In this document: one piece after another, positions 34,607-41,718 of the stretch
Layout of the letters: each line of letters starts with the position of its first letter
Position numbering within the stretch: position 1 is the first letter of the stretch
NCBI GenBank assembly: GCA_025934695.1
Contig: JAICWS010000001.1
Location: 277,301 to 341,300, forward strand
Reading direction: 5' to 3'
Source of the DNA: Alphaproteobacteria bacterium
Lineage (GTDB): Bacteria; Pseudomonadota; Alphaproteobacteria; Micavibrionales; UBA2020
Length of the DNA stretch: 64,000 nucleotides
The notes under the pieces: generated by a model
The model's database searches: none
What the model saw: only the letters and a program-made list of their open reading frames with translations
Told to the model about the DNA's origin: nothing
Made by a program: the position numbers and the translations under genes

Positions 34607-35488
34607 ATGAACAGCGTAATCCCGACTATAGCTCTTGCCGTGATGCTTTTCGGTTCTCCTGCCTTTGCGCAAACGCAGGATTGGTCAAAAGTAGATTTAG
34701 CCATTGGCAAAAAGGGCGCGGTACAAGCGGATGGCGTTTACAAAGTGAGCCTGCCGCGCACGGATCTCCACGTCACGCTGGATGGAGTTACCCTGAAACC
34801 CGGCTTCGCGCTGGGCTCCCATGTCGAGTTTATGCCGGCGGACGGCAGCGCCATGGTCATGGGCGATCTCGTCCTGACGGGAGAAGAAGTCGCGCCGGTC
34901 ATGAAAAAACTGCTCGATGGCGGCGTGGAAATTGCGGCCCTGCACAACCATCTGCTTCGCACGTCTCCGCCCATTTACTATATGCATGTCGGCGGCCATG
35001 GCGATGCGGAGAAGCTGGCCGCGGCCATCCACGCCGCGCTGCTCGAAAGTAAGACCCCCTTTGGAGATGCGCCCAAGGCTTCGCCCGCCAAGAGTGACGA
35101 CATCGATACCAAAGCGATTGATGACGCCCTCGGCCGCAGCGGCAAGATGAATAATGGCGTTTATCAGTTCAGCATTGCCCGCGCCGATACCGTCAAGGAA
35201 GGCGACATGACCATTCCTCCGGCAATGGGCATCGCCAATGGCATCAACTTTCAGGCCGCCGGCAATGGCAAAGTCGCAATAACGGGCGACTTCGCGCTAT
35301 TGGCGAATGAGGTGCCGCTCGTGATCGACGCATTAACAAAGAATGGAATCGAAGTTATGGCGCTCCACAGTCACATGCTGGACGATGACCCTCACCTATT
35401 CTTTCTTCACTTCTGGGCCAAAGGCGATGCAGCTTCGTTGGCAAAGGGGCTGAAAGCCGCTCTTGATCACATAAAAACCAAAAGCTAG
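34607..35488 (+). CDS. Exported DUF1259 (LppY/LpqO-type) protein, two tandem domains
   Basis: A 293-residue protein with a signal peptide ending 'SPAFAQ'. It carries two DUF1259 copies, each with the same core ('EIAALHNHLL' near residue 110 and 'EVMALHSHML' near 255). The His-rich cores could bind metal, which is inference. DUF1259 genes often lie beside chrA and chrB-type genes. The RBS is 'AAAAGGACC'. A hairpin with short T run at 35490-35520 follows it. Confidence 0.85.
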   Translation: MNSVIPTIALAVMLFGSPAFAQTQDWSKVDLAIGKKGAVQADGVYKVSLPRTDLHVTLDGVTLKPGFALGSHVEFMPADGSAMVMGDLVLTGEEVAPVMKKLLDGGVEIAALHNHLLRTSPPIYYMHVGGHGDAEKLAAAIHAALLESKTPFGDAPKASPAKSDDIDTKAIDDALGRSGKMNNGVYQFSIARADTVKEGDMTIPPAMGIANGINFQAAGNGKVAITGDFALLANEVPLVIDALTKNGIEVMALHSHMLDDDPHLFFLHFWAKGDAASLAKGLKAALDHIKTKS

Positions 35489-35489
35489 A

Positions 35490-35520
35490 CTGCCTTAACT
35501 TCGACAAGGCAGCAACTTTT
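35490..35520 (+). terminator. Weak intra-cluster terminator or attenuator
   Basis: The stem CTGCCTT / AAGGCAG with a 9-nt loop is followed by 'caactttt'. It lies just after the DUF1259 stop and before the small membrane gene. It may reduce but not block transcription into the downstream genes. Confidence 0.45.
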
Positions 35521-35548
35521 AACGCGCCTGAGAAACACGGAAGGAAAT

Positions 35549-35713
35549 ATGCCTGACGTTCTCAAAAGCACTGACGCTGCCGGGCCTATAAAAAGAATAT
35601 GGAAGCACCGTATTTGGGGGCCCATTATTCTTGTCCTCATCCTGGCAGGCGGGCTGGGTCTGTTCCTCCACTTTATCTCCTGCTGTGATCTGCTCGGTGA
35701 AATTTCAGAATGA
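35549..35713 (+). CDS. 54-residue single-pass membrane protein (not in ORF track)
   Basis: Reading MPDVLKSTDA to 'SCCDLLGEISE', with 'GGAAGG' 5 bp before the ATG. Basic residues ('IKRIWKHRIW') precede one transmembrane helix ('GPIILVLILAGGLGLFLHFI'), followed by a vicinal Cys pair in 'SCCD'. The TGA overlaps the ATG of the YncE-like gene (ATGA), so the two are translationally coupled. The Cys pair at the membrane face could bind a metal or take part in redox, but this is only inference. Confidence 0.65.
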   Translation: MPDVLKSTDAAGPIKRIWKHRIWGPIILVLILAGGLGLFLHFISCCDLLGEISE

Positions 35714-36744
35714 GACTTAATAATGGAGTAGTTCGGCACGCCATCGGCGGCCTGTTTCTTATCATCAGTTTCAGCCTCGTTACACGTCAGGCACAGTCAC
35801 AGCCTGCGGCAGACGTTGATGTGCCATTGGTGTTGGAAAAAACTATTCCGCTCGCAGATGTATCAGGCCGCATCGATCATATGGCGCTTGATGTGCGCCG
35901 GAAGCGGCTGATCGTCGCTGAGCTGGGAAACAACTCCGTCGATGTTCTCGATATTGGAGCAGGCAAGGCGGAATTCCGCCTGACGGGACTGAATGAGCCG
36001 CAGGGCGTGGCTTACATTGCCAGCAAAGACACCATTCTTGTGTCGAATGGCGGCAGCGGAGATGCGCGCGTTTTTAAAGCAGAAGATGGCTCTCCCGTTG
36101 CGTCGATAATGCTGGGAGATGACGCTGACAATGTCCGTCTGGCGCCCGAAACCGATGCGGTCTTCATCGGCTATGGGAGCGGCGGTCTAGCTGCGCTCGA
36201 TACGGGCAAGTTGGCGAAGATCAAAGATATTCAATTGCCTGCACATCCCGAGGCGTTTGAAATCTCCCGCGATAGGCAAGTAGTTTTTGTCAATGTACCC
36301 GAGGCGGGTCAGATCGAAGTAGTTGATTTAAAGACCAATAAAATCAGGACGAGTTGGAAGACGGGCGAGCTGCGCTCCAACTTCCCGATGGCCCTCAACG
36401 CGAAGGGGACAACGCTGGCCGTCTCCTTTCGCCAGCCGCCACGGCTGCAGCTACTGGACGCAATGACAGGCCATAGCAAGCAGGTGCTGGGGACCTGTGA
36501 AGATGCCGACGACGTTTTCTTTGACGAGGGACGCGAAAGAATCTACGTCAGTTGCGGACGGGGCTCTGTCGACGTGTTTCAGAGAAAAGACGGTGATTAT
36601 CAATCCATTGCTCGGATTGCGACGGCGAGCGGTGCCAGAACATCATTATTCGTTCCGGAGTTAGATCGTCTTTTCGTCGCCGCCCCGGGCAGGCTTCTTA
36701 CCGGTGCGCGAATTCTGGTTTACAAAGCTGCACCCGGCAGATAA
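35710..36744 (+). CDS. Exported YncE-like beta-propeller protein
   Basis: A 344-residue protein with a signal peptide ('GGLFLIISFSLVTRQAQSQ'). The repeated short strands 'KRLIVAELGNNSVDVLDIGAGKAEFRLTGLNEPQGVAYI' are the pattern of YncE/YVTN propellers. It is probably periplasmic. Propellers of this type recur in metal and oxyanion resistance clusters; the ligand is unknown. It is coupled to the preceding 54-residue gene and followed by the ChrB-type gene 25 bp on. Confidence 0.82.
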   Translation: MRLNNGVVRHAIGGLFLIISFSLVTRQAQSQPAADVDVPLVLEKTIPLADVSGRIDHMALDVRRKRLIVAELGNNSVDVLDIGAGKAEFRLTGLNEPQGVAYIASKDTILVSNGGSGDARVFKAEDGSPVASIMLGDDADNVRLAPETDAVFIGYGSGGLAALDTGKLAKIKDIQLPAHPEAFEISRDRQVVFVNVPEAGQIEVVDLKTNKIRTSWKTGELRSNFPMALNAKGTTLAVSFRQPPRLQLLDAMTGHSKQVLGTCEDADDVFFDEGRERIYVSCGRGSVDVFQRKDGDYQSIARIATASGARTSLFVPELDRLFVAAPGRLLTGARILVYKAAPGR

Positions 36745-36769
36745 GGCTTTATGTTAGGAGGAGAATATT

Positions 36770-37198
36770 ATGAAGTGGATTACACGCGAACGTCCGAAGA
36801 TCGACCGCATTGCCTGCCCGTGGCTCGTGCAGAAGTTTGTCGATCCGCAGGCGGAATTCCTTTATGTGCCGAAAGAGGACGTCGTGAAGGTCGCGAAAGA
36901 ACAAAACGCCATTCCCTACGACGTTCCAGGCGTCGAGCTGACGCATGACGGGCCGCTTTGCAGTTTCGACGCGATTATCAAGAAATACAAAATCGCCGAT
37001 CCCGCCGTTCTCAGGCTGGCGGACATCGTGCGGGCGGCGGACACCGATACGCTCGACAGTTCACCGCAGGCTCCCGGGCTGCTGGCGATATCGAAAGGAC
37101 TCTCCGCAAATATCGCCAACGACCATGAAATGCTGAAGGTGGGAATGGTCATTTATGAAGCGCTCTATACCTGGTGCAAAAGCCAGAAAAATAGCTGA
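36770..37198 (+). CDS. ChrB C-terminal-domain protein
   Basis: A 142-residue protein that matches the C-terminal domain of ChrB: 'ITRERPKIDRIACPWLVQKFVDPQAEFLYVP' contains the invariant DRIACPWL block. Full ChrB proteins are about 300 residues and include an N-terminal part linked to chromate sensing, which is missing here. The family has been tied to chromate-responsive regulation of chrA. A strong RBS (TAGGAGGAG) precedes the ATG. It closes the chromate cluster; a leader element follows 200 bp downstream. Confidence 0.87.
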   Translation: MKWITRERPKIDRIACPWLVQKFVDPQAEFLYVPKEDVVKVAKEQNAIPYDVPGVELTHDGPLCSFDAIIKKYKIADPAVLRLADIVRAADTDTLDSSPQAPGLLAISKGLSANIANDHEMLKVGMVIYEALYTWCKSQKNS

Positions 37199-37398
37199 GT
37201 TTCCGGGGCTCGAAATATCATCGTCCTGCTTTTCGCAATTACGATTGCGCTGACCGGCGAACGGCAATGGCCTTTCCCGATTCTTGTGGACGCAAACATG
37301 ATCAAATACCAGAAAAACTATTATATAACAGGGATATAAACAATTTATTTTGCATATTAATTATATTTCTAATAGTTTACTTGTACGCTGAGCATCTA

Positions 37399-37484
37399 CA
37401 TCAGAGGGATTTCCGCTTGTTTCTTCCCTGATGGTACAGCCCAGCTGAAACGGCATCGAATTGTTTTCAAGTTCCTGGCTGTTT
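37399..37484 (+). promoter_or_regulatory. Two-hairpin leader element, copy A
   Basis: Stem 1 is CATCAG-a-GGGA / TTCC-CTGATG with the loop 'tttccgcttgtttc'. Then come the linker 'gtacagcccagctg' and stem 2 AAACGGC / GCTGTTT, where one pair is a G-U wobble. Copies B (41242) and C (39603, minus) keep the linker and stem 2 but have a different stem 1 sequence. It ends 59 bp before the ATG of the 37544 gene, on the same strand. It may be a structured 5-prime UTR or a mobile palindrome. Confidence 0.55.
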
Positions 37485-37543
37485 GTAAGCGGACCCCCCA
37501 ACAGACCGGCCCGAGGAACAACCTTAAACAAGGAGCCAAAGCC

Positions 37544-38068
37544 ATGACTTCGCGCAACACCGACCAAACGCTCGCCAAACCCGCCATTTTCATTACCACC
37601 GATTTTAACGAGCAGGCCGGCGCGGCCTACCCGCTCGACCGGACTTCGATCCGCGATTCCATTCATGAAACCGCCCTCTGGGCGATGAAGAACGGACATC
37701 GCATCATTGTGCGCGATGTTCCTGCGGTCAGCGGCATGCTCAGCTACATCTTCAAGGACGCGGCCGGCAGCACTGAAGACCTGTCGGTCGAGCCGGAGAG
37801 TGCCTCCGTGGCCGAGATCGTCGCCAAGCATCATCCGCGCGTGGCGGTACTGGCCGGCGGCTTCGCCCCGACCGCCGCCGACTTCGACGCACTTCAGAAG
37901 GAAGGCAACATCACGCTTATCCCCTTGCCCGAAACCGGCGGAGCGAGCCGCGCGATGTTCGAGCAGCACAAGGACACGTTGAAGCTCCCCGCCCCTGCCG
38001 TCGCGGCGCTGGAACAACGGACGTGGGGCGGACTGCGCCAGTCGCTGGAGAGCTGCAAGGGACCCTGA
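37544..38068 (+). CDS. Unknown cytosolic protein, possibly SLOG-like
   Basis: A 174-residue protein with no signal peptide and a strong RBS (AAGGAG). 'IFITTDFNEQAGAAYPLDRTSIRDSIHETALWAMKNGHRIIVRD' and 'VAVLAGGFAPTAADFDALQKEGNITLIPLPETGGASRAMF' have a Rossmann-like order. 'PLPETGGAS' is reminiscent of SLOG nucleotide-binding proteins. The similarity is weak and I would not assign activity. Leader copy A precedes it. Confidence 0.65.
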   Translation: MTSRNTDQTLAKPAIFITTDFNEQAGAAYPLDRTSIRDSIHETALWAMKNGHRIIVRDVPAVSGMLSYIFKDAAGSTEDLSVEPESASVAEIVAKHHPRVAVLAGGFAPTAADFDALQKEGNITLIPLPETGGASRAMFEQHKDTLKLPAPAVAALEQRTWGGLRQSLESCKGP

Positions 38069-38368
38069 TGCAGCGGACAAAAGAATTTGGGCCATAGCGC
38101 GCAATCTTGAAACTATCGGCCACCTTCGCTCGATAGCGCTCGAACAATCATCGTCCGCACCGACTTGGGGCAAGAGCGTTTACAGAAATGCTCTGCCATG
38201 ATGCACAGGCGTCTCTCTTCTGACCATCGCCGCAACCTTGCCGCCGCACGGCGAAAGAAAGCTGTTTCGATAGGGAACTGGCCTCGAAAACGAGTCGTTT
38301 TCTTGGGCTTAGAAAGACTTGGGCAGTGTTCGAAATATCTTCTGTAATTACATTGCGGGAACCATTAA
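38069..38368. other. Intergenic region
   Basis: A 300-bp spacer with several short imperfect repeats and an AT-rich end ('gttcgaaatatcttctgtaattacattg') that probably holds the promoter of the PL7-like gene. The only frame of note (38165-38347) has low-complexity, shadow-like composition. No element similar to the leader copies was found. Confidence 0.5.
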
Positions 38369-39151
38369 ATGATAAAACTCTCAAACAAATACGTCGGGCC
38401 GGCATTTCTTGCAGCTTTTATAATCGTTCAATTTGCCGTCATCACGATCTCCGGGGCCGCCCATGCGGAGGATGCGGCATATCTTAATAGGTATTTCAAA
38501 GTAGAAGGCGACGATGCCATCGCGAATGCGAATGCCGGTGTATTAAGTTTCAGCGCCACCCGCTCGCGGTTTCAATCAGGTCACGGGCATGGCTGGCGCA
38601 ACGAGGCGAAAATACGCGAGCAGCTGCGTTTGCCCGCTGCCGAGACGCGGGAGATTTTTTCCACAACCGTGACGCCGCATCTTCCACCTTGGGCCAAAAC
38701 AATCGTGGCCCAGTATCATTTTGAAGGTTTGAACACCGCGGCGAAAGTGTTTGTCCAGGATACGAAAGAAAGCGGCGTGATGGACGGCGTTGCTGGAAAC
38801 GGCGTATTCGACATTTTGGCGCGTATCAAAGGTCCGGATGGAAAGGAAGTCACGACGCCGCTCGGCACCGTACGATCAGGCGAGTCTTTCGATCTTGACG
38901 TCAGTTTCAACGCCGGCGTTGTGAACGTGGCCGCGTCGACAAGGAAATGGGGCCGGAAGCAAACAGGCAATGTATCTCTCCCGGATACGTCGAGCATCGT
39001 CTATCTAAAGTTTGGGGATTATCTGCAGGCTTTAAATGCCGCCGGCGAGCACACGACTAACGAGAACGAATGGAAAGAATACTATGCGCAGCATCACATC
39101 GATAAGACCGAAGTGGATTTTTCGAATGTGCGGTTTGCGCGGCGGTCATAA
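38369..39151 (+). CDS. Exported polysaccharide lyase family 7-like protein
   Basis: A 260-residue protein with an N-terminal hydrophobic signal ('FLAAFIIVQFAVITISGAAHAED'). Three blocks fit the PL7 alginate-lyase jelly roll: 'RNEAKIREQLRLP' (like RxELR), 'IVAQYHFEG' (like QxH) and 'IVYLKFGDYLQALN' (like YFKxGxYxQ). Members cleave uronate polymers by beta-elimination. The first block is loose, so activity is not certain. Codon use is AT-richer than core genes. It stands alone. Confidence 0.65.
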   Translation: MIKLSNKYVGPAFLAAFIIVQFAVITISGAAHAEDAAYLNRYFKVEGDDAIANANAGVLSFSATRSRFQSGHGHGWRNEAKIREQLRLPAAETREIFSTTVTPHLPPWAKTIVAQYHFEGLNTAAKVFVQDTKESGVMDGVAGNGVFDILARIKGPDGKEVTTPLGTVRSGESFDLDVSFNAGVVNVAASTRKWGRKQTGNVSLPDTSSIVYLKFGDYLQALNAAGEHTTNENEWKEYYAQHHIDKTEVDFSNVRFARRS

Positions 39152-39226
39152 GCGCTTAGCGAACCAGCGGCCGAAAAGATAGCTACGGGCAATTAGTATA
39201 GCGTTCCTGGAATTCCGGAATCACGT

Positions 39227-39505
39227 TTAATCCGACATGGGTCTGTATTGAGCCACGAAGCTGTGCGGTGTGCGCAAGGATTTCGGCGCGTAGACCGCGA
39301 CGCCCTGGATCTTTGTGCCATCCTTGCGGCTGACGCCGGTAAATGCCGCGCGGTAATGGGGACGCGCGAGCCAGGGCGACGTTACGTCCGGCGGCGCGGT
39401 CTTGCCGCCTTTGTCGCGCGCCAGGGGGCCGAGTTCGACATTTTCAAGAAAGCCTTCCAGCTCTTTTTTCAACGACTTTTCCGCAAAATAACTTCTCAAA
39501 GACAT
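39227..39505 (-). CDS. Small unknown protein preceded by leader element C
   Basis: A 92-residue protein starting 'MSLRSYFAEKSLKKELEGF', basic and soluble. It is preceded by 'CTGAAGGAAAC' as RBS and, 97 bp upstream, by leader copy C. Between the leader and RBS a second hairpin (TTCAGATT / AATCTGAA) may hide or expose the RBS. No family recognised. Confidence 0.6.
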   Translation of the reverse strand: MSLRSYFAEKSLKKELEGFLENVELGPLARDKGGKTAPPDVTSPWLARPHYRAAFTGVSRKDGTKIQGVAVYAPKSLRTPHSFVAQYRPMSD

Positions 39506-39602
39506 CGCTTGTTTCCTTCAGATTTGAACAACAGTTGCAGTTCGTCAGGAATCTGAAGGCGTTTTCGGATATTTCGCGCCGGAGGAAAAGCTTTCCCACC
39601 AC

Positions 39603-39690
39603 AAAACAGCCATGACGACGGCGTCAGAATTCCTTGGCTGTTTTACCTGTGCTGAAACCGGCGTGCGGGAAACGCTAAACACGCAAGCCG
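39603..39690 (-). promoter_or_regulatory. Two-hairpin leader element, copy C (minus strand)
   Basis: Read on the minus strand: stem 1 GCGTG / CACGC (or CGGC..GTG / CAC.GCCG) with the loop 'tttagcgtttcccg'; the linker 'gtttcagcacaggt'; stem 2 AAAACAGCC / GGCTGTTTT with a 24-nt loop. The loop and linker are close to copy B ('tttaacgtttctcg', 'gtacagcacagct'), while stem 1 bases differ and still pair. It faces the 39227..39505 gene. Confidence 0.55.
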
Positions 39691-39820
39691 TGGTGGCGAG
39701 GCTTTGGATGTTATAGCAGATTAGGTTGCGTTATGTCAAGTCCATCAACGGCAAGGGCGCCCCCGCTCGCGAAGGAACTAAAGGCTGCCCTCGGTCAAAT
39801 AAACATCCAAAACGAGGTCG

Positions 39821-40927
39821 CTAGCTGGAAGCAGAAACTCTTTGGCCGCCCTGCTCACGTTTATTTGAGATTAGAGCGACGACCTGCTTCGCCAATGGTT
39901 CCGCTGCTGAATCGGGAAAGGGTGAAACGCTGCTGACATTTATCTCGCACAGCACGTAGGTGTCCTGCCCTGCGGCATCTTTGGGGCCGAACATAAAGTC
40001 GCAGTCCCATAGCATAGGAAGATCAGCCGTTTCAATTCCGAGAACTTTCTGCGCGGCTGGCACCCACTCGTTTTCGAGCATGTGCTTGAGATTTTGAAAC
40101 TCAGGCATTGTCGGAGGATGGTAGTGACGCTTTGTTGGCTGCGGCGCGGCTTCGGGCGAAGCGCCCGCAGGAGCGGGATGGAGCGCAACAATTTCCTGCC
40201 GTCCAAACCCTTCGACGCGGCCTTGAACCAAATAGCAGCGAACCATACCTTCGGGAAGGCGATCCTGATACGCTTGGTCGACCATGCGCCCCTGACCTCC
40301 GAGCGCGGCGAAGTAAGGAGCGCATCTCTCGTAAAATTCATCGAGCGTAATAACCTCCTCGGAACAGCCGGACTTGGCATGGCGTGCGCGCACAAGGGAA
40401 TTTCCCGTCAAGGGGCCCGAACCCGACTCGCGTTCGATGCGCCAAATGCCGTCGCCGCTATGTCCGCGATATTGTTTCAGCACACGCGCTTCTCCCCGAG
40501 TAAGTCGGTTAGGCAATTCGCGCTTCATTTTTTCGAGACTCGTATAGAGATGTATATCGCAGCCCCAGCCTATATCCTTGGTGCGAACCAATACCTCCTT
40601 GGTGCCGAGTTTAAGGATGATATCCGGGTGCGTGCTGACGAAAACGCCGCCCGCCGCCACCTCGCGCAACATTTTATCTAGCTTCGTACGGTCGCTTCCC
40701 CCTTCGATCGGATTTACCCATACGAGTACAGCGTCTACTTGAGAAATCTGCTGCTTCACCTCATCGCAAAAGTCGTCGTGGTAAATGGCGGGCTCGGCCC
40801 GCACACCCAAAGCCTGAAATGCGTCAAATACTTTTTGAAGACGGGCATTGGTCGATGCGATTTGTCTTCTGGCTTCTCGGTCACCCGGATAGAGAATAGC
40901 GACACGCCAAGAATTTGCTTGGGTCAT
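39821..40927 (-). CDS. ATP-grasp-like protein of the Cj0069 type
   Basis: A 368-residue soluble protein. 'RVAILYPGDREARRQIASTNARL', 'VDAVLVWVNPIEGGSDRTKLD', 'GVFVSTHPDIILKLGTKEVL', 'VLKQYRGHSGDGIWRIE' and 'DTYVLCEINVSSVSPFP' fit an ATP-grasp order, with the last block like the metal-binding NxNxxS region. I believe it is related to the Cj0069 family, of unknown substrate. The start MTQANSW has 'GGAGAAGG' 4 bp upstream and is preferred over ATG 41008. The substrate may be a peptide or amino acid. Confidence 0.7.
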   Translation of the reverse strand: MTQANSWRVAILYPGDREARRQIASTNARLQKVFDAFQALGVRAEPAIYHDDFCDEVKQQISQVDAVLVWVNPIEGGSDRTKLDKMLREVAAGGVFVSTHPDIILKLGTKEVLVRTKDIGWGCDIHLYTSLEKMKRELPNRLTRGEARVLKQYRGHSGDGIWRIERESGSGPLTGNSLVRARHAKSGCSEEVITLDEFYERCAPYFAALGGQGRMVDQAYQDRLPEGMVRCYLVQGRVEGFGRQEIVALHPAPAGASPEAAPQPTKRHYHPPTMPEFQNLKHMLENEWVPAAQKVLGIETADLPMLWDCDFMFGPKDAAGQDTYVLCEINVSSVSPFPDSAAEPLAKQVVALISNKREQGGQRVSASS

Positions 40928-41016
40928 AAGACCTTCTCCATTGGAGGGCATTTTTACTGAGTGCAGAACCCGTTTAACGAAAGGATTTTTGAACAATTTT
41001 TTTAGCACAGTCCAAA

Positions 41017-41238
41017 TTATTTCTTCATCCGCTTCAAAGCTGACAATCCACGATGAATTTTGCTCGAACTAAGAGATTCAATATCTGCCGGCAAAGATGA
41101 AAGAATGAGACTCGCGAAATGTCGATGTTCCCGCGCACCATATCTTCCAATAGCAGATATTTTCAACGTCTTTTCAGGCAAAGATTCTATTTGACATAAT
41201 ACTATAGATCCGCTATGATTATATCCAAGCTCACGCAT
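41017..41238 (-). CDS. Short unknown ORF
   Basis: A 73-codon frame between the ATP-grasp-like gene and leader copy B. The protein ('MRELGYNHSGSIVLCQIE...') is plausible in composition but lacks a good RBS and any recognised motif. It would read into the ATP-grasp gene as an operon. It could be a spurious frame in AT-rich DNA. Confidence 0.35.
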   Translation of the reverse strand: MRELGYNHSGSIVLCQIESLPEKTLKISAIGRYGAREHRHFASLILSSLPADIESLSSSKIHRGLSALKRMKK

Positions 41239-41241
41239 CCA

Positions 41242-41320
41242 CGGCAGAACGGTTTAACGTTTCTCGTCTGCCGGTACAGCACAGCTAAAACAGCCAGGAA
41301 CTAGGTGTTCAGGGCTGTTT
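41242..41320 (+). promoter_or_regulatory. Two-hairpin leader element, copy B
   Basis: Stem 1 is a perfect 7-bp CGGCAGA / TCTGCCG with the loop 'acggtttaacgtttctcg'. Then the linker 'gtacagcacagct' and stem 2 AAACAGCC / GGCTGTTT with a loop of about 18 nt. It ends 71 bp before the ATG at 41392. A small hairpin 'tcaactgcaaaagttga' lies just before that gene's AAGGAG RBS. Confidence 0.55.
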
Positions 41321-41391
41321 ATATGCTGATCCTCCCCGATCACAGCATGGCCAGTCTTGTTCAACTGCAAAAGTTGATAAGGAGAAGAGCT

Positions 41392-41571
41392 ATGAGTTTA
41401 AGAACAGCCTTGAACAAAGCAGTTAAGATCACCTCCTTGGAAGGCGCGCCCTCGCATATCAAAGGCGGCTTTCCGGGGGTCACCCCGCCCGGCAGCTATA
41501 ATGAAATCACCTCTCTCGCCGCGGCCCCCAAGTCTGTCGGCAAGCCTGTGAATCTCTCGGCAAAACGATAA
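41392..41571 (+). CDS. 59-residue protein related to LTSL repeats
   Basis: MSLRTALNKAVK followed by 'ITSLEGAPSHIKGGF' and, after a linker, 'EITSLAAAPKSVGKPVN'. Both blocks are partial copies of the repeat in the 41719 gene ('LTSLKGAPSSFVAG'). A good RBS (AAGGAG) precedes it. It may be a minimal repeat protein or the remnant of a larger one. First gene of a three-gene unit after leader copy B. Confidence 0.6.
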   Translation: MSLRTALNKAVKITSLEGAPSHIKGGFPGVTPPGSYNEITSLAAAPKSVGKPVNLSAKR

Positions 41572-41603
41572 ACATACCAACGTCAAATTTAAGGAGTAGT
41601 AAA

Positions 41604-41717
41604 ATGGATAAGTTTCCATGCTTGGTAATCCATTTACCGCTTGGGCGGGTTCAAGGATTCGGCGAGATGTCGCAATGCGACTGCAAGCAGACCGTTCTTC
41701 TTTCAGGGAGCAATTAA
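41604..41717 (+). CDS. 37-residue ORF with strong RBS (not in ORF track)
   Basis: The frame from ATG 41604 is preceded by 'AAGGAGTAGTAAA', the best Shine-Dalgarno in this unit, and stops at TAA 41715, one base before the next ATG. The peptide begins MDKFPCLVIHLPL and has a Cys-x-Cys ('QCDCKQ'). It may encode a real microprotein or act as a leader that couples translation of the 259-residue repeat protein. No homology is recognised. Confidence 0.5.
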   Translation: MDKFPCLVIHLPLGRVQGFGEMSQCDCKQTVLLSGSN

Positions 41718-41718
41718 T

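Noticed and set aside
39733-39936. 67-residue plus-strand ORF between leader C and the ATP-grasp-like gene
   Set aside because: More than half is antisense to the ATP-grasp-like gene; no clear RBS or domain.
37399-41320. Leader copies as integron attC sites
   Set aside because: They lack the GTTRRRY/RYYYAAC core pair at their ends, are mixed in orientation, and lie before rather than after ORFs; no integron integrase is seen.
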